Shown piece after piece: positions 1 through 7,979 of a stretch of DNA of 33,041 nucleotides. Numbering within the stretch: the stretch's first letter is position 1; each line of letters opens with the position of its first letter. The translations under genes were made by a program, and so were the position numbers. The notes under the pieces were generated by a model. The model ran no database searches and had not been told where the DNA came from. It saw only the letters and a program-made list of their open reading frames with translations. The DNA comes from M55B144 sp964550615 (GTDB taxonomy: Bacteria > Bipolaricaulota > Bipolaricaulia > UBA7950 > UBA9294), in the NCBI GenBank assembly GCA_964550615.1, contig CAZKAB010000021.1:1-33041 (forward strand), in the 5' to 3' direction.

Positions 1-932
1 CGGTGACTGTCCACCTCTTCCAGTAATTCGCGCGCAAGTTGCTGGTCAAAGGCGTTGTACAGAGGGTACGTCTCCCCAATCGGGTCGTCGATGATGCTTT
101 GGAGCACCCGCGCCGATTCATCCCACAGGCTCTTCTCCATCAGATAGTATTGAGCAAAGATGAGTCTGTTCTCGAAGTAGTCGTTCCCATTCGGGTCGAC
201 CGGGCAGGTATCGCAATCGGAGCAATAGTCCGGCTCATTGATCACCGGGCATACGTAGGAGAGGGCGCGCGGCAGATTCTGGCCGAATTTGGCCAGTGGT
301 AGAGGCGGAAGTCCGCCCCAGAATGCCGCGAGCGAACGATACGGTCCATAGGCGACGTACGTTGGATCAACAGCCAAAGTGCGCTCCGCAAGAGCGAGAA
401 GCTTGGGCGGATCGTTTCTTACAATCGCGCCCAGTTTGTCGAACTCATCTTTGCGCGCCCAGTTCCCATAGGTCCAGTAGAGCGCAGCGACGTCGGTTTC
501 CTGATTCACCGCACTGACGAACCCGTGGCGGGTCTCTTCTTGAGCAAAGTCTGGGTTCATGCGCAGGCTCTTCAATCCCCACAAGCGTCCCTTCTCAAAT
601 ATCTTGGCAACACCACTTTGATCACGAAGAAAGACATCTCCCAATGTGTAGTAGCATTGCGAAAGCTTGTTTACCCAATCCTTGTGGCTCAAATCGATCT
701 GGAGATCGGTGTAGGCATCCTCGTTTGTGTCATCGAACGACGGTGTTACCCCCAACGCATCCTCAAACGCTTGAATAGCAGCCTCCAACTGCGCTTGCCC
801 ATCTGCGTTGTACTGAATCATGATGTCCGAGTTGGTCGGGAAGAGCTGCAGCGCTTCATCCACCGTCATCGCGAACACCGCCGCTCCTGAGAACAATAGC
901 AGTAACATCGAGAATAGCAGGATTCTCTTCAT
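1..932 (-). CDS. TRAP transporter TatT-like periplasmic protein, 3'-truncated by window edge
   Basis: Translating the minus strand from the ATG at 932-930 gives about 310 codons open to the window edge, so the C-terminus is missing. The start is preceded by an AGGGGG Shine-Dalgarno-like run. Residues 1-21 form a clear signal peptide (MKRILLFSMLLLLFSG...). The body is helical and TPR-like, with the pattern of the TatT family (TRAP-associated T component, as in Treponema Tp0956): a YTLGDVFLRD segment, then YGPYRSLAAFWGGLP, then FAQYYLMEKSLWDEA. TatT proteins are periplasmic trimers thought to hand ligands to TRAP solute receptors; this role is known for the family and not shown here. No TRAP receptor or membrane gene lies within the window. 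An unusual Cys-rich insertion (C-x8-C-x2-C-x2-C, about 201-255) is followed by an Asp/Asn-rich loop. A weak promoter candidate is CTCCAA (990-995, read as TTGGAG on the minus strand), 17 nt from ACTTTA (967-972). Family assignment is by motif pattern only. Confidence 0.72.
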   Translation of the reverse strand, partial: MKRILLFSMLLLLFSGAAVFAMTVDEALQLFPTNSDIMIQYNADGQAQLEAAIQAFEDALGVTPSFDDTNEDAYTDLQIDLSHKDWVNKLSQCYYTLGDVFLRDQSGVAKIFEKGRLWGLKSLRMNPDFAQEETRHGFVSAVNQETDVAALYWTYGNWARKDEFDKLGAIVRNDPPKLLALAERTLAVDPTYVAYGPYRSLAAFWGGLPPLPLAKFGQNLPRALSYVCPVINEPDYCSDCDTCPVDPNGNDYFENRLIFAQYYLMEKSLWDESARVLQSIIDDPIGETYPLYNAFDQQLARELLEEVDSH

Positions 933-1016
933 GGATCATCCCCCTCACGTATGAATTTCACCACCAACTTTACCTGATCGTCGCGGCACCTCCAAGTGTG
1001 GCCACGCCACGAGTGG

Positions 1017-1044
1017 TTGCACCTCCTCCAGAGTGTGGTATATT
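1017..1044 (+). promoter_or_regulatory. Sigma70-type promoter for the ferredoxin gene
   Basis: TTGCAC at 1017-1022 and TATATT at 1039-1044 are separated by 16 nt. This predicts a start of transcription near 1051 and a short leader carrying the AAGGAGGAC ribosome-binding site before the ATG at 1081. The position just upstream of a single gene with its own terminator supports it. Confidence 0.5.
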
Positions 1045-1080
1045 TCCAGCTGGCAATAATCAATTGATAAGGAGGACGAT

Positions 1081-1263
1081 ATGGCCGATCCAACAGTGGA
1101 CAAGGACCTCTGCGTAGGGTGTGCCCTGTGCACTCAGCTTTGCTCTGAGGTGTTCGAGATGGATTCGGAAGGAATCGCAGCCGTTAAGGCCGGCGCCGAC
1201 ATGGACGCAGATTGTATCCAGGAAGCCGCCGATCAATGCCCGGTTGGAGCAATCAGCGCATAG
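1081..1263 (+). CDS. Single [4Fe-4S] cluster ferredoxin
   Basis: This 60 aa acidic electron-transfer protein has the layout of Thermotoga maritima-type monocluster ferredoxins. C11, C14 and C17 (CVGCALC) plus C53 (followed by Pro) are the expected four cluster ligands. C21 and C45 fall where the Thermotoga protein has its disulfide (its C20-C43), so the second cluster site is replaced by a structural cysteine pair. The start at 1081 has a near-perfect AAGGAGGAC site 4-5 nt upstream. The gene stands alone, with its own promoter (1017-1044) and a strong terminator (1322-1358), so it is probably an abundant general cytoplasmic redox carrier rather than part of one pathway. The redox partner cannot be inferred from context. 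Confidence 0.95.
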   Translation: MADPTVDKDLCVGCALCTQLCSEVFEMDSEGIAAVKAGADMDADCIQEAADQCPVGAISA

Positions 1264-1290
1264 GAGCATACGCCTTCGTTCTGATTGAAT

Positions 1291-1308
1291 GCTGCCGTGC
1301 GCGGCAGC
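1291..1308. repeat. Short perfect hairpin downstream of the ferredoxin gene
   Basis: GCTGCCG (1291-1297) and CGGCAGC (1302-1308) pair perfectly around a 4-nt loop. There is no T-run, so it is not a terminator by itself. It sits between the ferredoxin stop and the true terminator and may act as a 3'-end stabilising stem. Confidence 0.6.
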
Positions 1309-1321
1309 AAGCAGCTTAGTC

Positions 1322-1358
1322 GTAGCGTCGCAGCCCGTCTGTGACGCTACTTTCTTTT
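1322..1358 (+). terminator. Rho-independent terminator of the ferredoxin gene
   Basis: A 12-bp stem (1322-1333 with 1339-1350, one G-T wobble) around the loop CCCGT is followed at once by TTTCTTTT. This ends the ferredoxin transcript and separates it from the phospholipase gene. The rest of 1264-1457 holds the small hairpin at 1291-1308 and a possible promoter, TTGTCA (1420-1425) and TAGCAT (1443-1448) with 17 nt between. That promoter would place the transcription start within a few bases of the next ATG. Confidence 0.88.
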
Positions 1359-1457
1359 AAACACCTATTATGTCTTTCCGGGCACTACCCCTCAATGTCC
1401 GGGTTCCGCGCAATGCCTATTGTCAGAGCAAGCGCAACATGCTAGCATAGCGGGACA

Positions 1458-2345
1458 ATGACAATGGAAAACACTCGAATCGGCCTGGCGCTCGGCAGCG
1501 GCGGGGCACGTGGCTCGGCACATGTGGGGGTCCTTAGTGTCCTGGAAGAGAATGGGATCAAGCCCGATGTGATAGTGGGCACGAGTATGGGCGCGCAGGT
1601 GGGCGGTGCATATGCCGCCGGTGTTGGAATCGATGAGCTCGCAGAAACGTGGCGGTCGATGAATTTTGCCAAAGTAGCGAGGACGCTCCTCCCCACAATC
1701 CCTTGGTCGGGGTGGAGCTCAGGTCGTGAGGTGATGCGTACAATCCGCCGATTGGCCGGCGAACGCACAATTGACGAGCTCCCAATCAAGTTTGCCGCGG
1801 TTGCGACCGACCTGGAGGAAGGCGTGCCGTACGCAATCACAAGCGGTTCTCTCGCCAGAGCAATTCGTGCGAGCCTGTCCGTGCCAGGACTGTTGACACC
1901 GGTATGGATTGACGGCCACTTGCTGATCGATGGCGGGGTCTCCGATCCGCTTCCTGTGGATGTCGCCCGTAGCCTCGGGGCGACAAAGGTAATCGCAGTG
2001 GATGTACTCGTCAGGCCCGATGAAGTCTCCATGAGCGGCATACCAGTGCAGGACTATGGGGAACGCATATTGGGGATTGCGAAGCAGATGCGCTTGGAGA
2101 ACGAAACTACCGAAGAGAGGCACCGTTATTACCCAAACGTCTTCTCAGTTCTGTTTCAGATGTCGACCATCTTCCAGAAACGCTTGTGCGATCTGTCGCT
2201 TCAAGTCGCCTTGCCTGACGTCCTCATTAGGCCGGATTTTTCACCTGATCCGCCGTGTTACAGCAACGTAAAGAGCGGGATTGAAGCAGGTGAGGAGGCG
2301 GCGCGGCGCGCCCTTCCCGAAATCCTCGCCCTCGTTGGGCGATGA
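1458..2345 (+). CDS. Patatin-like phospholipase (RssA/YlbK-type esterase)
   Basis: This 295 aa protein has the complete patatin catalytic set: an N-terminal Gly-rich oxyanion loop GSGGARG (residues 13-19), the nucleophile elbow GTSMG with Ser43, and the DGG motif with Asp158 forming the Ser-Asp dyad. It is expected to be a cytoplasmic or membrane-associated lipid acyl hydrolase; the substrate cannot be read from the sequence. No signal peptide is visible. ATGs occur at 1458 and 1464 (MTMEN), neither with a good ribosome-binding site. A possible -10 ending at 1448 would make the mRNA almost leaderless. The EamA transporter gene follows after 25 nt, so the two may be cotranscribed. Family assignment is secure, physiological role open. 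Confidence 0.92.
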   Translation: MTMENTRIGLALGSGGARGSAHVGVLSVLEENGIKPDVIVGTSMGAQVGGAYAAGVGIDELAETWRSMNFAKVARTLLPTIPWSGWSSGREVMRTIRRLAGERTIDELPIKFAAVATDLEEGVPYAITSGSLARAIRASLSVPGLLTPVWIDGHLLIDGGVSDPLPVDVARSLGATKVIAVDVLVRPDEVSMSGIPVQDYGERILGIAKQMRLENETTEERHRYYPNVFSVLFQMSTIFQKRLCDLSLQVALPDVLIRPDFSPDPPCYSNVKSGIEAGEEAARRALPEILALVGR

Positions 2346-2370
2346 TGCCTGGGGCGGTTGCCCGTAGCGC

Positions 2371-3246
2371 ATGAACCGAAACCTTATTCTCCCAGGCATT
2401 CTGGCCATCGGAATCATTGTCATATCGTTCGGGTCAATCCTGATACGAATGACGGCCGCAGCGTCGGTACTCGCTATTGCCGCCTGGCGATTGGGGGTGG
2501 CTTCTCTCGTGATCGCCCCGATTGCAGTCGGCAAGGGAGCACTCTCCGGGATTGGAAGGCAGAACCTGTTTCTCTCGGCTGTAAGCGGCGTATTCCTCTC
2601 GCTGCATTTCGTCTTCTGGATCGCGTCGCTCGACTATACTTCCATCGCCAGTTCCGTAATATTCGTCAGCACCAGCCCCATTTTTGTCGGATTGGGGTCG
2701 CGGTTTCTCCTTAAGGAGCCGCCTTCTCGCCTTCTTATAGTGGCGATCGTGCTCGCCATCGGCGGAGGGTGCGTAGTCGGATGGGGGGATGTGCAAGTCG
2801 GTGGATCAGCTCTTCACGGAGACATGCTTGCCGTGGCAGGCGCAATCATGGCTTCGGGATATTTCCTTGTCGGCCGCAGAGTGCGGAAGAAGCTCCATAT
2901 TTCCGGATACGCACTTACTACCTACGGTACGGCAGCCGCGATTCTGATGGTCGTCTGTTTGCTCACCAGAACGCCGCTTGGCGGGTTCCCTCCATCCGAC
3001 TATCTCTGGCTCGTTCTCCTCGGGCTGGGGCCGCAATTGGTCGGGCACACGACGCTGAATTGGGCACTCAAGTACTTGCAGGCTCCGAGTGTGTCGATTG
3101 TCACACTCGGGGAGCCGATCGGCGCGACTTTGCTCGCTTACCTCTTTTTCGGCGAATCGCTGACGCCGGCAAAGGGAATCGGGGGAGCGATAATCCTTCT
3201 CGGAATATATCTGAGCCTACGCACCGGCGCCGAAACACCCGTTTGA
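2371..3246 (+). CDS. EamA/DMT-family transporter
   Basis: This 291 aa, strongly hydrophobic protein has about ten predicted membrane segments in two EamA repeats: residues about 5-135, then about 145-285, the second ending in a GEPIGATLLAYLFFGESLTP segment typical of the family. These drug/metabolite transporters export or exchange amino acids, nucleosides or related small metabolites across the inner membrane; specificity cannot be predicted. The start at 2371 has no strong ribosome-binding site and lies 25 nt after the phospholipase stop, consistent with coupling to that gene. A long open frame starting at 2769 overlaps it in another register but is only an upstream extension of the next gene. 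Confidence 0.9.
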   Translation: MNRNLILPGILAIGIIVISFGSILIRMTAAASVLAIAAWRLGVASLVIAPIAVGKGALSGIGRQNLFLSAVSGVFLSLHFVFWIASLDYTSIASSVIFVSTSPIFVGLGSRFLLKEPPSRLLIVAIVLAIGGGCVVGWGDVQVGGSALHGDMLAVAGAIMASGYFLVGRRVRKKLHISGYALTTYGTAAAILMVVCLLTRTPLGGFPPSDYLWLVLLGLGPQLVGHTTLNWALKYLQAPSVSIVTLGEPIGATLLAYLFFGESLTPAKGIGGAIILLGIYLSLRTGAETPV

Positions 3247-3256
3247 TATCGATCGG

Positions 3257-3286
3257 TTGCGCCCTCCATCGACGATTCTGCATACT
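3257..3286 (+). promoter_or_regulatory. Possible promoter for the adenosylhomocysteinase gene cluster
   Basis: TTGCGC (3257-3262) and CATACT (3281-3286) are 18 nt apart, ending 28 nt before the ATG at 3315 and leaving room for the AAGGAGGAC ribosome-binding site at 3299-3307. Both hexamers depart from consensus, so this is tentative. Confidence 0.35.
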
Positions 3287-3314
3287 GGTGAACAAGACAA
3301 GGAGGACGCAATCG

Positions 3315-4532
3315 ATGGGCGAATCGAGGTTAGACGTACAACGCGGGAATCAGAAGATCGATTGGGCAATGGCGCACATGAGCCTGCTTCGACTGCTGCG
3401 GGAGGAGTTTAGAAATAGCATGCCTTTTCGCGGGCATCGTATCGCGATGAGTATTCATCTCGAAGCGAAGACCGCATGCTTGGCGCTCCTGCTGCACGAC
3501 GGCGGGGCCGATTTGCAGGTCACCGGAAGCAACCCTCTCTCCACACAGGACGATGTCGCCACCGCGCTGGCGGCACGCGGAGTCACTGTTCATGCTCGTC
3601 ACGGCGCGACCGAACGCGAGTATACAGATGACCTCAAGCACGTACTTGAGGCACAGCCGGACCTCATACTCGACGATGGCGGAGACCTCACGCACCTGCT
3701 TCATACGGAGATGCCGCTCGAGATAGTCGGCGGGTGTGAGGAGACAACGACCGGCGTGCACCGACTGCGTATTCTCGCGCAACAGGGCAAACTCAGGTTC
3801 CCCATGTTCGCCGTGAACGACGCGAAGATGAAATACCTATTCGACAACCGCTACGGCACCGGGCAATCGGTGTGGGACGGGATTCTTCGCTCGACGAATC
3901 TCCTCGTCGCGGGCAAGGCGGTTCTCGTCGCGGGCTATGGTTGGTGTGGTCGCGGGGTCGCCATGCGTGCAGCCGGCCTTGGCGCACGCGTCATCGTGTG
4001 CGAGATAGATCCGGTGCGAGCGGTGGAGGCGGCCATGGACGGGTTTACAGTCGGCCCGATGGAAGAGATGATTGCGAGAGCCGACTTTCTCGTCACGACC
4101 ACCGGGTGTCGCGATGTGGTGACACGTAGCGCCATATTGAACGCAAAGGACGGCATCCTGATGGCAAACGCCGGCCACTTTGACGTGGAGATCGATAAGC
4201 AAGCACTGTCCAACCTTGCACTGGAGAAAGAAAATGTCCGCGATGGCATCACGCGGTTCACGTTCTCCGGCGGCAGGACAATCTACCTGCTTGGTGAGGG
4301 CCGTTTGGTAAATCTCGTACTCGGCGATGGCCACCCGGTGGAGATTATGGACATCTCGTTTGCGCTGCAAGCGCTTACCCTGAAGCACATCGTTGAGAGC
4401 GCCCCACTCGCCGCCATCGTTCACTCGGTTCCGGCCGAGATCGATCATCGCGTCGCCGAAATGAAGCTTGCGACGATGGGAATCGGCATCGACGCGCTTA
4501 CTGCCGCCCAGGAGGCCTATCTCGGGCTGTAA
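3315..4532 (+). CDS. ahcY: Adenosylhomocysteinase (S-adenosyl-/S-inosyl-homocysteine hydrolase family)
   Basis: This 405 aa enzyme reversibly hydrolyses S-adenosylhomocysteine to adenosine and homocysteine with tightly bound NAD, clearing the by-product of methyl transfer. Visible signatures are EETTTGV in the substrate domain, the NDAKMKYLFDN block with the conserved Asn-Asp, Lys and Asp, and the Rossmann loop GYGWCGRG (residues 207-214). At 405 aa it matches the short form found in Thermotoga and archaea and lacks the roughly 30 extra C-terminal residues of the mitochondrial-type enzyme. Some short-form archaeal members prefer S-inosylhomocysteine, so the exact substrate is open. The ATG at 3315 is chosen for its AAGGAGGAC site; the frame stays open back to 2769, inside the transporter gene, without homology. 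Confidence 0.93.
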   Translation: MGESRLDVQRGNQKIDWAMAHMSLLRLLREEFRNSMPFRGHRIAMSIHLEAKTACLALLLHDGGADLQVTGSNPLSTQDDVATALAARGVTVHARHGATEREYTDDLKHVLEAQPDLILDDGGDLTHLLHTEMPLEIVGGCEETTTGVHRLRILAQQGKLRFPMFAVNDAKMKYLFDNRYGTGQSVWDGILRSTNLLVAGKAVLVAGYGWCGRGVAMRAAGLGARVIVCEIDPVRAVEAAMDGFTVGPMEEMIARADFLVTTTGCRDVVTRSAILNAKDGILMANAGHFDVEIDKQALSNLALEKENVRDGITRFTFSGGRTIYLLGEGRLVNLVLGDGHPVEIMDISFALQALTLKHIVESAPLAAIVHSVPAEIDHRVAEMKLATMGIGIDALTAAQEAYLGL

Positions 4533-4586
4533 TGCCCCTTCCGTCATCACATGCGCAAGGATACAATGAACCAAGAGGTGAGGTGC

Positions 4587-5759
4587 GTGAAGAACCACTC
4601 GATTGCCAAGAAGGCATTAGTATTACTGATACCGGCCATAATGTTCGTCGTGGCGATGGGCGTAGGCGGAGCCCAGCAGACTTCGCCCGACCTGTTCTCC
4701 CCGGTGTCGCAGGTGTACCAGACGATCAAGAACTACTTCTATCAGCCGGATCAGGTAAACGATCAACAAGCGTTGTATGGAGCGTTGAAAGGTCTCGTAG
4801 AACAGTTGGATGACCCGTACAGCGAGTTCTTCGATCCCGAGGGCCTGCAGAATTTCGAGAGCAGCCTGCAAGGAGAGTTCAGCGGCGTGGGAATCGAGAT
4901 CACGATCAAGGACAACGTCCTCACCGTGATCGCCCCTCTGGCGGGGACACCAGCGGAGGAAGCCGGGGTGAAGGCAGGCGACCAAATCGTGAAGATCGAC
5001 GGGGAATCGACCGACGGAATCACCCTTTCTGAAGCGGCGGTGAAAATTCGCGGCGAGGTAGGAACGACCGTGAGTTTGACCGTACGTCACAAGGATGGAA
5101 CCGAAGAAGAGATCCCAATCGTGCGTGGGAAAATCACAGTAGAGGCCATTACGAGCAAACTCGTCGACAACGATCGTATCGCCTATATCCAGCTGTCTCG
5201 TTTCGACGACAGCGTCACACTTGAACTCGACAGGGCACTCAATGGGTTCGACCTAAACGCGATCGACGGGATTATCCTCGACATGCGCAATAATCCGGGC
5301 GGGTTACTGAGCGCCGCTATCTCGGTTTCCAGTCGATTCGTGGACAACGGGATCATCGTTTCCACCAGCAGTCGTATCTCGGGTGATCAGAAGTACTACT
5401 CGACCGGCAACAGCGTGCCTGACCTTCCACTCGCAATCCTGATAAATGGCGGAACGGCAAGCGCCGCCGAGATTACGGCCGGAGCGATCCGGGATCATGA
5501 GATGGGCATCCTCATCGGAGAGCAGTCGTTCGGTAAGGGCGTCATTCAACAGCTGTTCAACTACTCCGACGGTTCCGCGCTCAAGCTGACGATCGGCGAG
5601 TACAGGACTCCCAACGGAAACGTGGTACAGGGAGTCGGCCTCACGCCTGATGTCGTTGTCGGCGAGGACGAAGACCCGATAGAAGTAGCCACCACATGGA
5701 TCGAGAGTCACATCGGCACACTGATGCCGATCCCATTGGGAGCCAAGGAAGCGCAGTGA
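4587..5759 (+). CDS. S41-family C-terminal processing protease (CtpA-like)
   Basis: This periplasmic serine protease of the tail-specific type has an N-terminal signal anchor (LVLLIPAIMFVVAMGVGG), a helical region, a PDZ domain around residues 90-170 (GVGIEI... AGVKAGDQIVKIDGE), and the S41 core. Catalytic Ser292 (GGTASAAE) and Lys317 (SFGKGVIQ) are 25 residues apart, as in E. coli Prc. The length (390 aa from GTG) is normal for bacterial CtpA. The start is uncertain: GTG at 4587 is preceded by GAGGTGAGG and gives the cleanest signal sequence, while in-frame ATGs at 4551 and 4566 would add 12 or 7 residues. The stop overlaps the GTG of gpsA by 4 nt. Substrates are unknown; CtpA enzymes trim envelope proteins and peptidoglycan hydrolases. 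Confidence 0.93.
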   Translation: MKNHSIAKKALVLLIPAIMFVVAMGVGGAQQTSPDLFSPVSQVYQTIKNYFYQPDQVNDQQALYGALKGLVEQLDDPYSEFFDPEGLQNFESSLQGEFSGVGIEITIKDNVLTVIAPLAGTPAEEAGVKAGDQIVKIDGESTDGITLSEAAVKIRGEVGTTVSLTVRHKDGTEEEIPIVRGKITVEAITSKLVDNDRIAYIQLSRFDDSVTLELDRALNGFDLNAIDGIILDMRNNPGGLLSAAISVSSRFVDNGIIVSTSSRISGDQKYYSTGNSVPDLPLAILINGGTASAAEITAGAIRDHEMGILIGEQSFGKGVIQQLFNYSDGSALKLTIGEYRTPNGNVVQGVGLTPDVVVGEDEDPIEVATTWIESHIGTLMPIPLGAKEAQ

Positions 5760-6748
5760 AGGTTTCCGTAATCGGTGCTGGCGGCTGGGGAACAGCCATC
5801 TCCCGGCTGCTGGCACTGAATGGGCACGATGTTACCCTGTGGACGCGTAGCGCTACAGCGGCAGACCGTTTGGATCGCGAGCGCGAGAACATCGACTATC
5901 TACCGAAGATTGCCCTCCCGCGAATGCACCTCCACATCACCGATTCCCTTGCCGAAGCACTTGCATCAGGGGTTATCATCCTCGCGGTTCCCTCGTTTGC
6001 CATGGCGAAGACAATGAGGAAGATTGCGGCCATTGCCGACGCAGACAAGATCTACATCAACCTGGCAAAAGGCATTGACCGCACTTCGCATCGAACGATG
6101 TCCGAAGTGATATCGCATGCCCTACCCGCGCAAGCTGTGTTCACTCTGTCCGGACCAAGCCATGCCGAGGAAGTGGGACGCGACATGCCAACGGCGGTCG
6201 TGCTCGCCGGGGCAGATACAGAACTGGGGGAACGCTTACAGAAGGCGTTCTCGTCCCCTCGCTTTCGCATCTACCTGTCAACCGACATTCGCGGAGTCGA
6301 ACTGTGCTCTACGGCAAAGAACATCATCGCCATCGCCACAGGGATCTCTGACGGCCTCGGGTTTGGTGATAACAGCCGTGGCGCGCTGATTACGCGCGGC
6401 CTCCAAGAGATGGTGCGTTTTGGAAACGCGTTCGATACGAGTGATGCGACTTTCTTCGGCCTTTCCGGCCTCGGTGATCTTGTGGCCACGTGCACGAGCG
6501 CCCACAGCCGCAATCGCTACGTCGGTTTCTGCATCGGACAAGGCGAGTCAATCGACGACATCTTGAAGCGGATGAAGATGGTGGCGGAGGGAGTGTATGC
6601 GACGCAAATCGTGCACCTGATCGCGCAGGAGAAGGAAATTGAGATGCCGATCACCGAAGCCGTCTACCGCATCCTGCACGAGAGCGCCGACCCTCTCGCC
6701 ATGGTCGACGAGATCATGACGCGGCCAGCGAAGAAAGAGGGGGAGTAG
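5756..6748 (+). CDS. gpsA: NAD(P)-dependent glycerol-3-phosphate dehydrogenase
   Basis: This cytosolic enzyme reduces dihydroxyacetone phosphate to sn-glycerol-3-phosphate, the backbone of bacterial phospholipids. The 330 aa protein starts with the nucleotide-binding loop GAGGWGTA (residues 7-14), continues with SGPSHAEEV, and carries the catalytic Lys188 in ELCSTAKNIIAIATG; GLSGLGDL is also diagnostic. The GTG start at 5756 overlaps the protease stop (GTGA), has AAGGAAG upstream and places the Rossmann strand at the very N-terminus as in the family. A longer reading from 5696 would add 20 unrelated residues. The flavoprotein gene begins 4 nt after the stop, so the two are very probably cotranslated. 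Confidence 0.96.
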   Translation: MKVSVIGAGGWGTAISRLLALNGHDVTLWTRSATAADRLDRERENIDYLPKIALPRMHLHITDSLAEALASGVIILAVPSFAMAKTMRKIAAIADADKIYINLAKGIDRTSHRTMSEVISHALPAQAVFTLSGPSHAEEVGRDMPTAVVLAGADTELGERLQKAFSSPRFRIYLSTDIRGVELCSTAKNIIAIATGISDGLGFGDNSRGALITRGLQEMVRFGNAFDTSDATFFGLSGLGDLVATCTSAHSRNRYVGFCIGQGESIDDILKRMKMVAEGVYATQIVHLIAQEKEIEMPITEAVYRILHESADPLAMVDEIMTRPAKKEGE

Positions 6749-6752
6749 CACT

Positions 6753-7967
6753 GTGACGGAACGTTACGACGTTGCAATCGTAGGCGGCGGACCGATCGGC
6801 GCGGCCACCGCCCGCCATGCAGCAGACGCAGGCGCGCGGGTGTTGCTGGTAGAGAAGGGTGACGGATCGGGCGAGCCGGCCCGCTGTGCCGGCCTCGTCA
6901 GCCCGCGCACGCTAGAGACGCTCGGTGCCTCCGATTCCAGTGTGCTGCGCATCATCCGTGGAGGAACCATCCACTCGCCAGCAGACAAGACGTTTCATCT
7001 CCGTGCAGGTGAGGCAAGAGCAGTCGTCATCGATCGGGGGAAGCTGAATCGCGAGCTTCTCGCTCTCGCCGCCCAAGCGGGGGTAGATGTGCGCATAAAT
7101 ACGCGCGCCGTAGGTGCCAAGCGCGGCATCCTTTCAGTCGGCGACAACCAGGATAAGGTCAGCGCAGGTGTCATTGTTGGCGCCGATGGGCCGCAGAGCA
7201 TTATCGCTTCGTGCTTTTCCCTCTCGCAACCACCGGATACCCTCATCGGAAGCCAGGCCATAGTCGCCGGCTCGCTTGCATCCGATGATGAGATCGAGAT
7301 CTTCTTCGGCAATACCGTTGCTCCCACGTTCTTCGCTTGGGTGATTCCAGCGGAGGCCGGACAACTGCGCGTCGGGCTCGCCGCTCCGTTGGGCACGGAC
7401 ACGAACAAGTTACTCACCGCATTCCTCGCTCGACGCATCTGTGGCGATGAGATCGCGCGCGTTCACGGTATTATCCCCGTTGCTCCCGCGCAGAGGACGT
7501 TCACGGATGGAGCGTTGCTGGTGGGAGATGCCGCCGGGCAGGCAAAACCGACATCCGGAGGCGGCCTCTACACCGGTGGTGTATGTGCGCGCATCGCCGG
7601 CCAGATCGCCGCCCGCGCCGCACTCGCCGGCGACACCGGAAAAGAAACTCTCTCGGAATACGAGCGTTGCTGGCACGACAAGATCGGGCGCGAGCTTCGT
7701 TTCGGGCGCGTCGCCCGTGCCGCGATTGCCGACATGGATGACGATGGAATCAACTCCGTCTTCGACATCGTCAACACGCCGCAAGTCTTGAACATGATCG
7801 CCGAGCATGGCGACATCGACCGTCCGAGTCTCCTCGCGCACGCAATTGCATCGGAGAGGCGGTTGTGGCCGACTCTCGCGCCACTCATTTCTATCCTTGG
7901 CGGGAGGGAGAAGCTTGCCGAACTCGCGCACGCCGTGGTTGCCGTTCCAGACGATGACTTCGTATAA
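6753..7967 (+). CDS. Geranylgeranyl reductase family FAD-dependent oxidoreductase
   Basis: This 404 aa flavoprotein begins with a dinucleotide-binding fold (VAIVGGGPIGAATARHAADA, then VEKG). RCAGLVSP follows at about residue 48, and the second FAD motif is LVGDAAGQAKPTSGGGLYTG at about residue 250; this combination marks the geranylgeranyl reductase family. Members saturate prenyl chains in archaeal lipids, (bacterio)chlorophyll and menaquinone, and several bacterial members have unknown substrates. The start is GTG at 6753, 4 nt after gpsA, behind a purine-rich GAAAGAGGGGGAG. Location next to gpsA hints at lipid or isoprenoid metabolism, but no prenyltransferase or ether-lipid gene is present to support a specific reaction. 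Confidence 0.85.
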   Translation: MTERYDVAIVGGGPIGAATARHAADAGARVLLVEKGDGSGEPARCAGLVSPRTLETLGASDSSVLRIIRGGTIHSPADKTFHLRAGEARAVVIDRGKLNRELLALAAQAGVDVRINTRAVGAKRGILSVGDNQDKVSAGVIVGADGPQSIIASCFSLSQPPDTLIGSQAIVAGSLASDDEIEIFFGNTVAPTFFAWVIPAEAGQLRVGLAAPLGTDTNKLLTAFLARRICGDEIARVHGIIPVAPAQRTFTDGALLVGDAAGQAKPTSGGGLYTGGVCARIAGQIAARAALAGDTGKETLSEYERCWHDKIGRELRFGRVARAAIADMDDDGINSVFDIVNTPQVLNMIAEHGDIDRPSLLAHAIASERRLWPTLAPLISILGGREKLAELAHAVVAVPDDDFV

Positions 7968-7979
7968 TGAATGTAGATT

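Noticed and set aside
2769..3314. Upstream extension of the adenosylhomocysteinase reading frame (587 aa in total)
   Set aside because: It overlaps the EamA transporter gene in another frame, encodes an Arg/Ser-rich low-quality sequence, and the ATG at 3315 has a strong ribosome-binding site and fits the family length.
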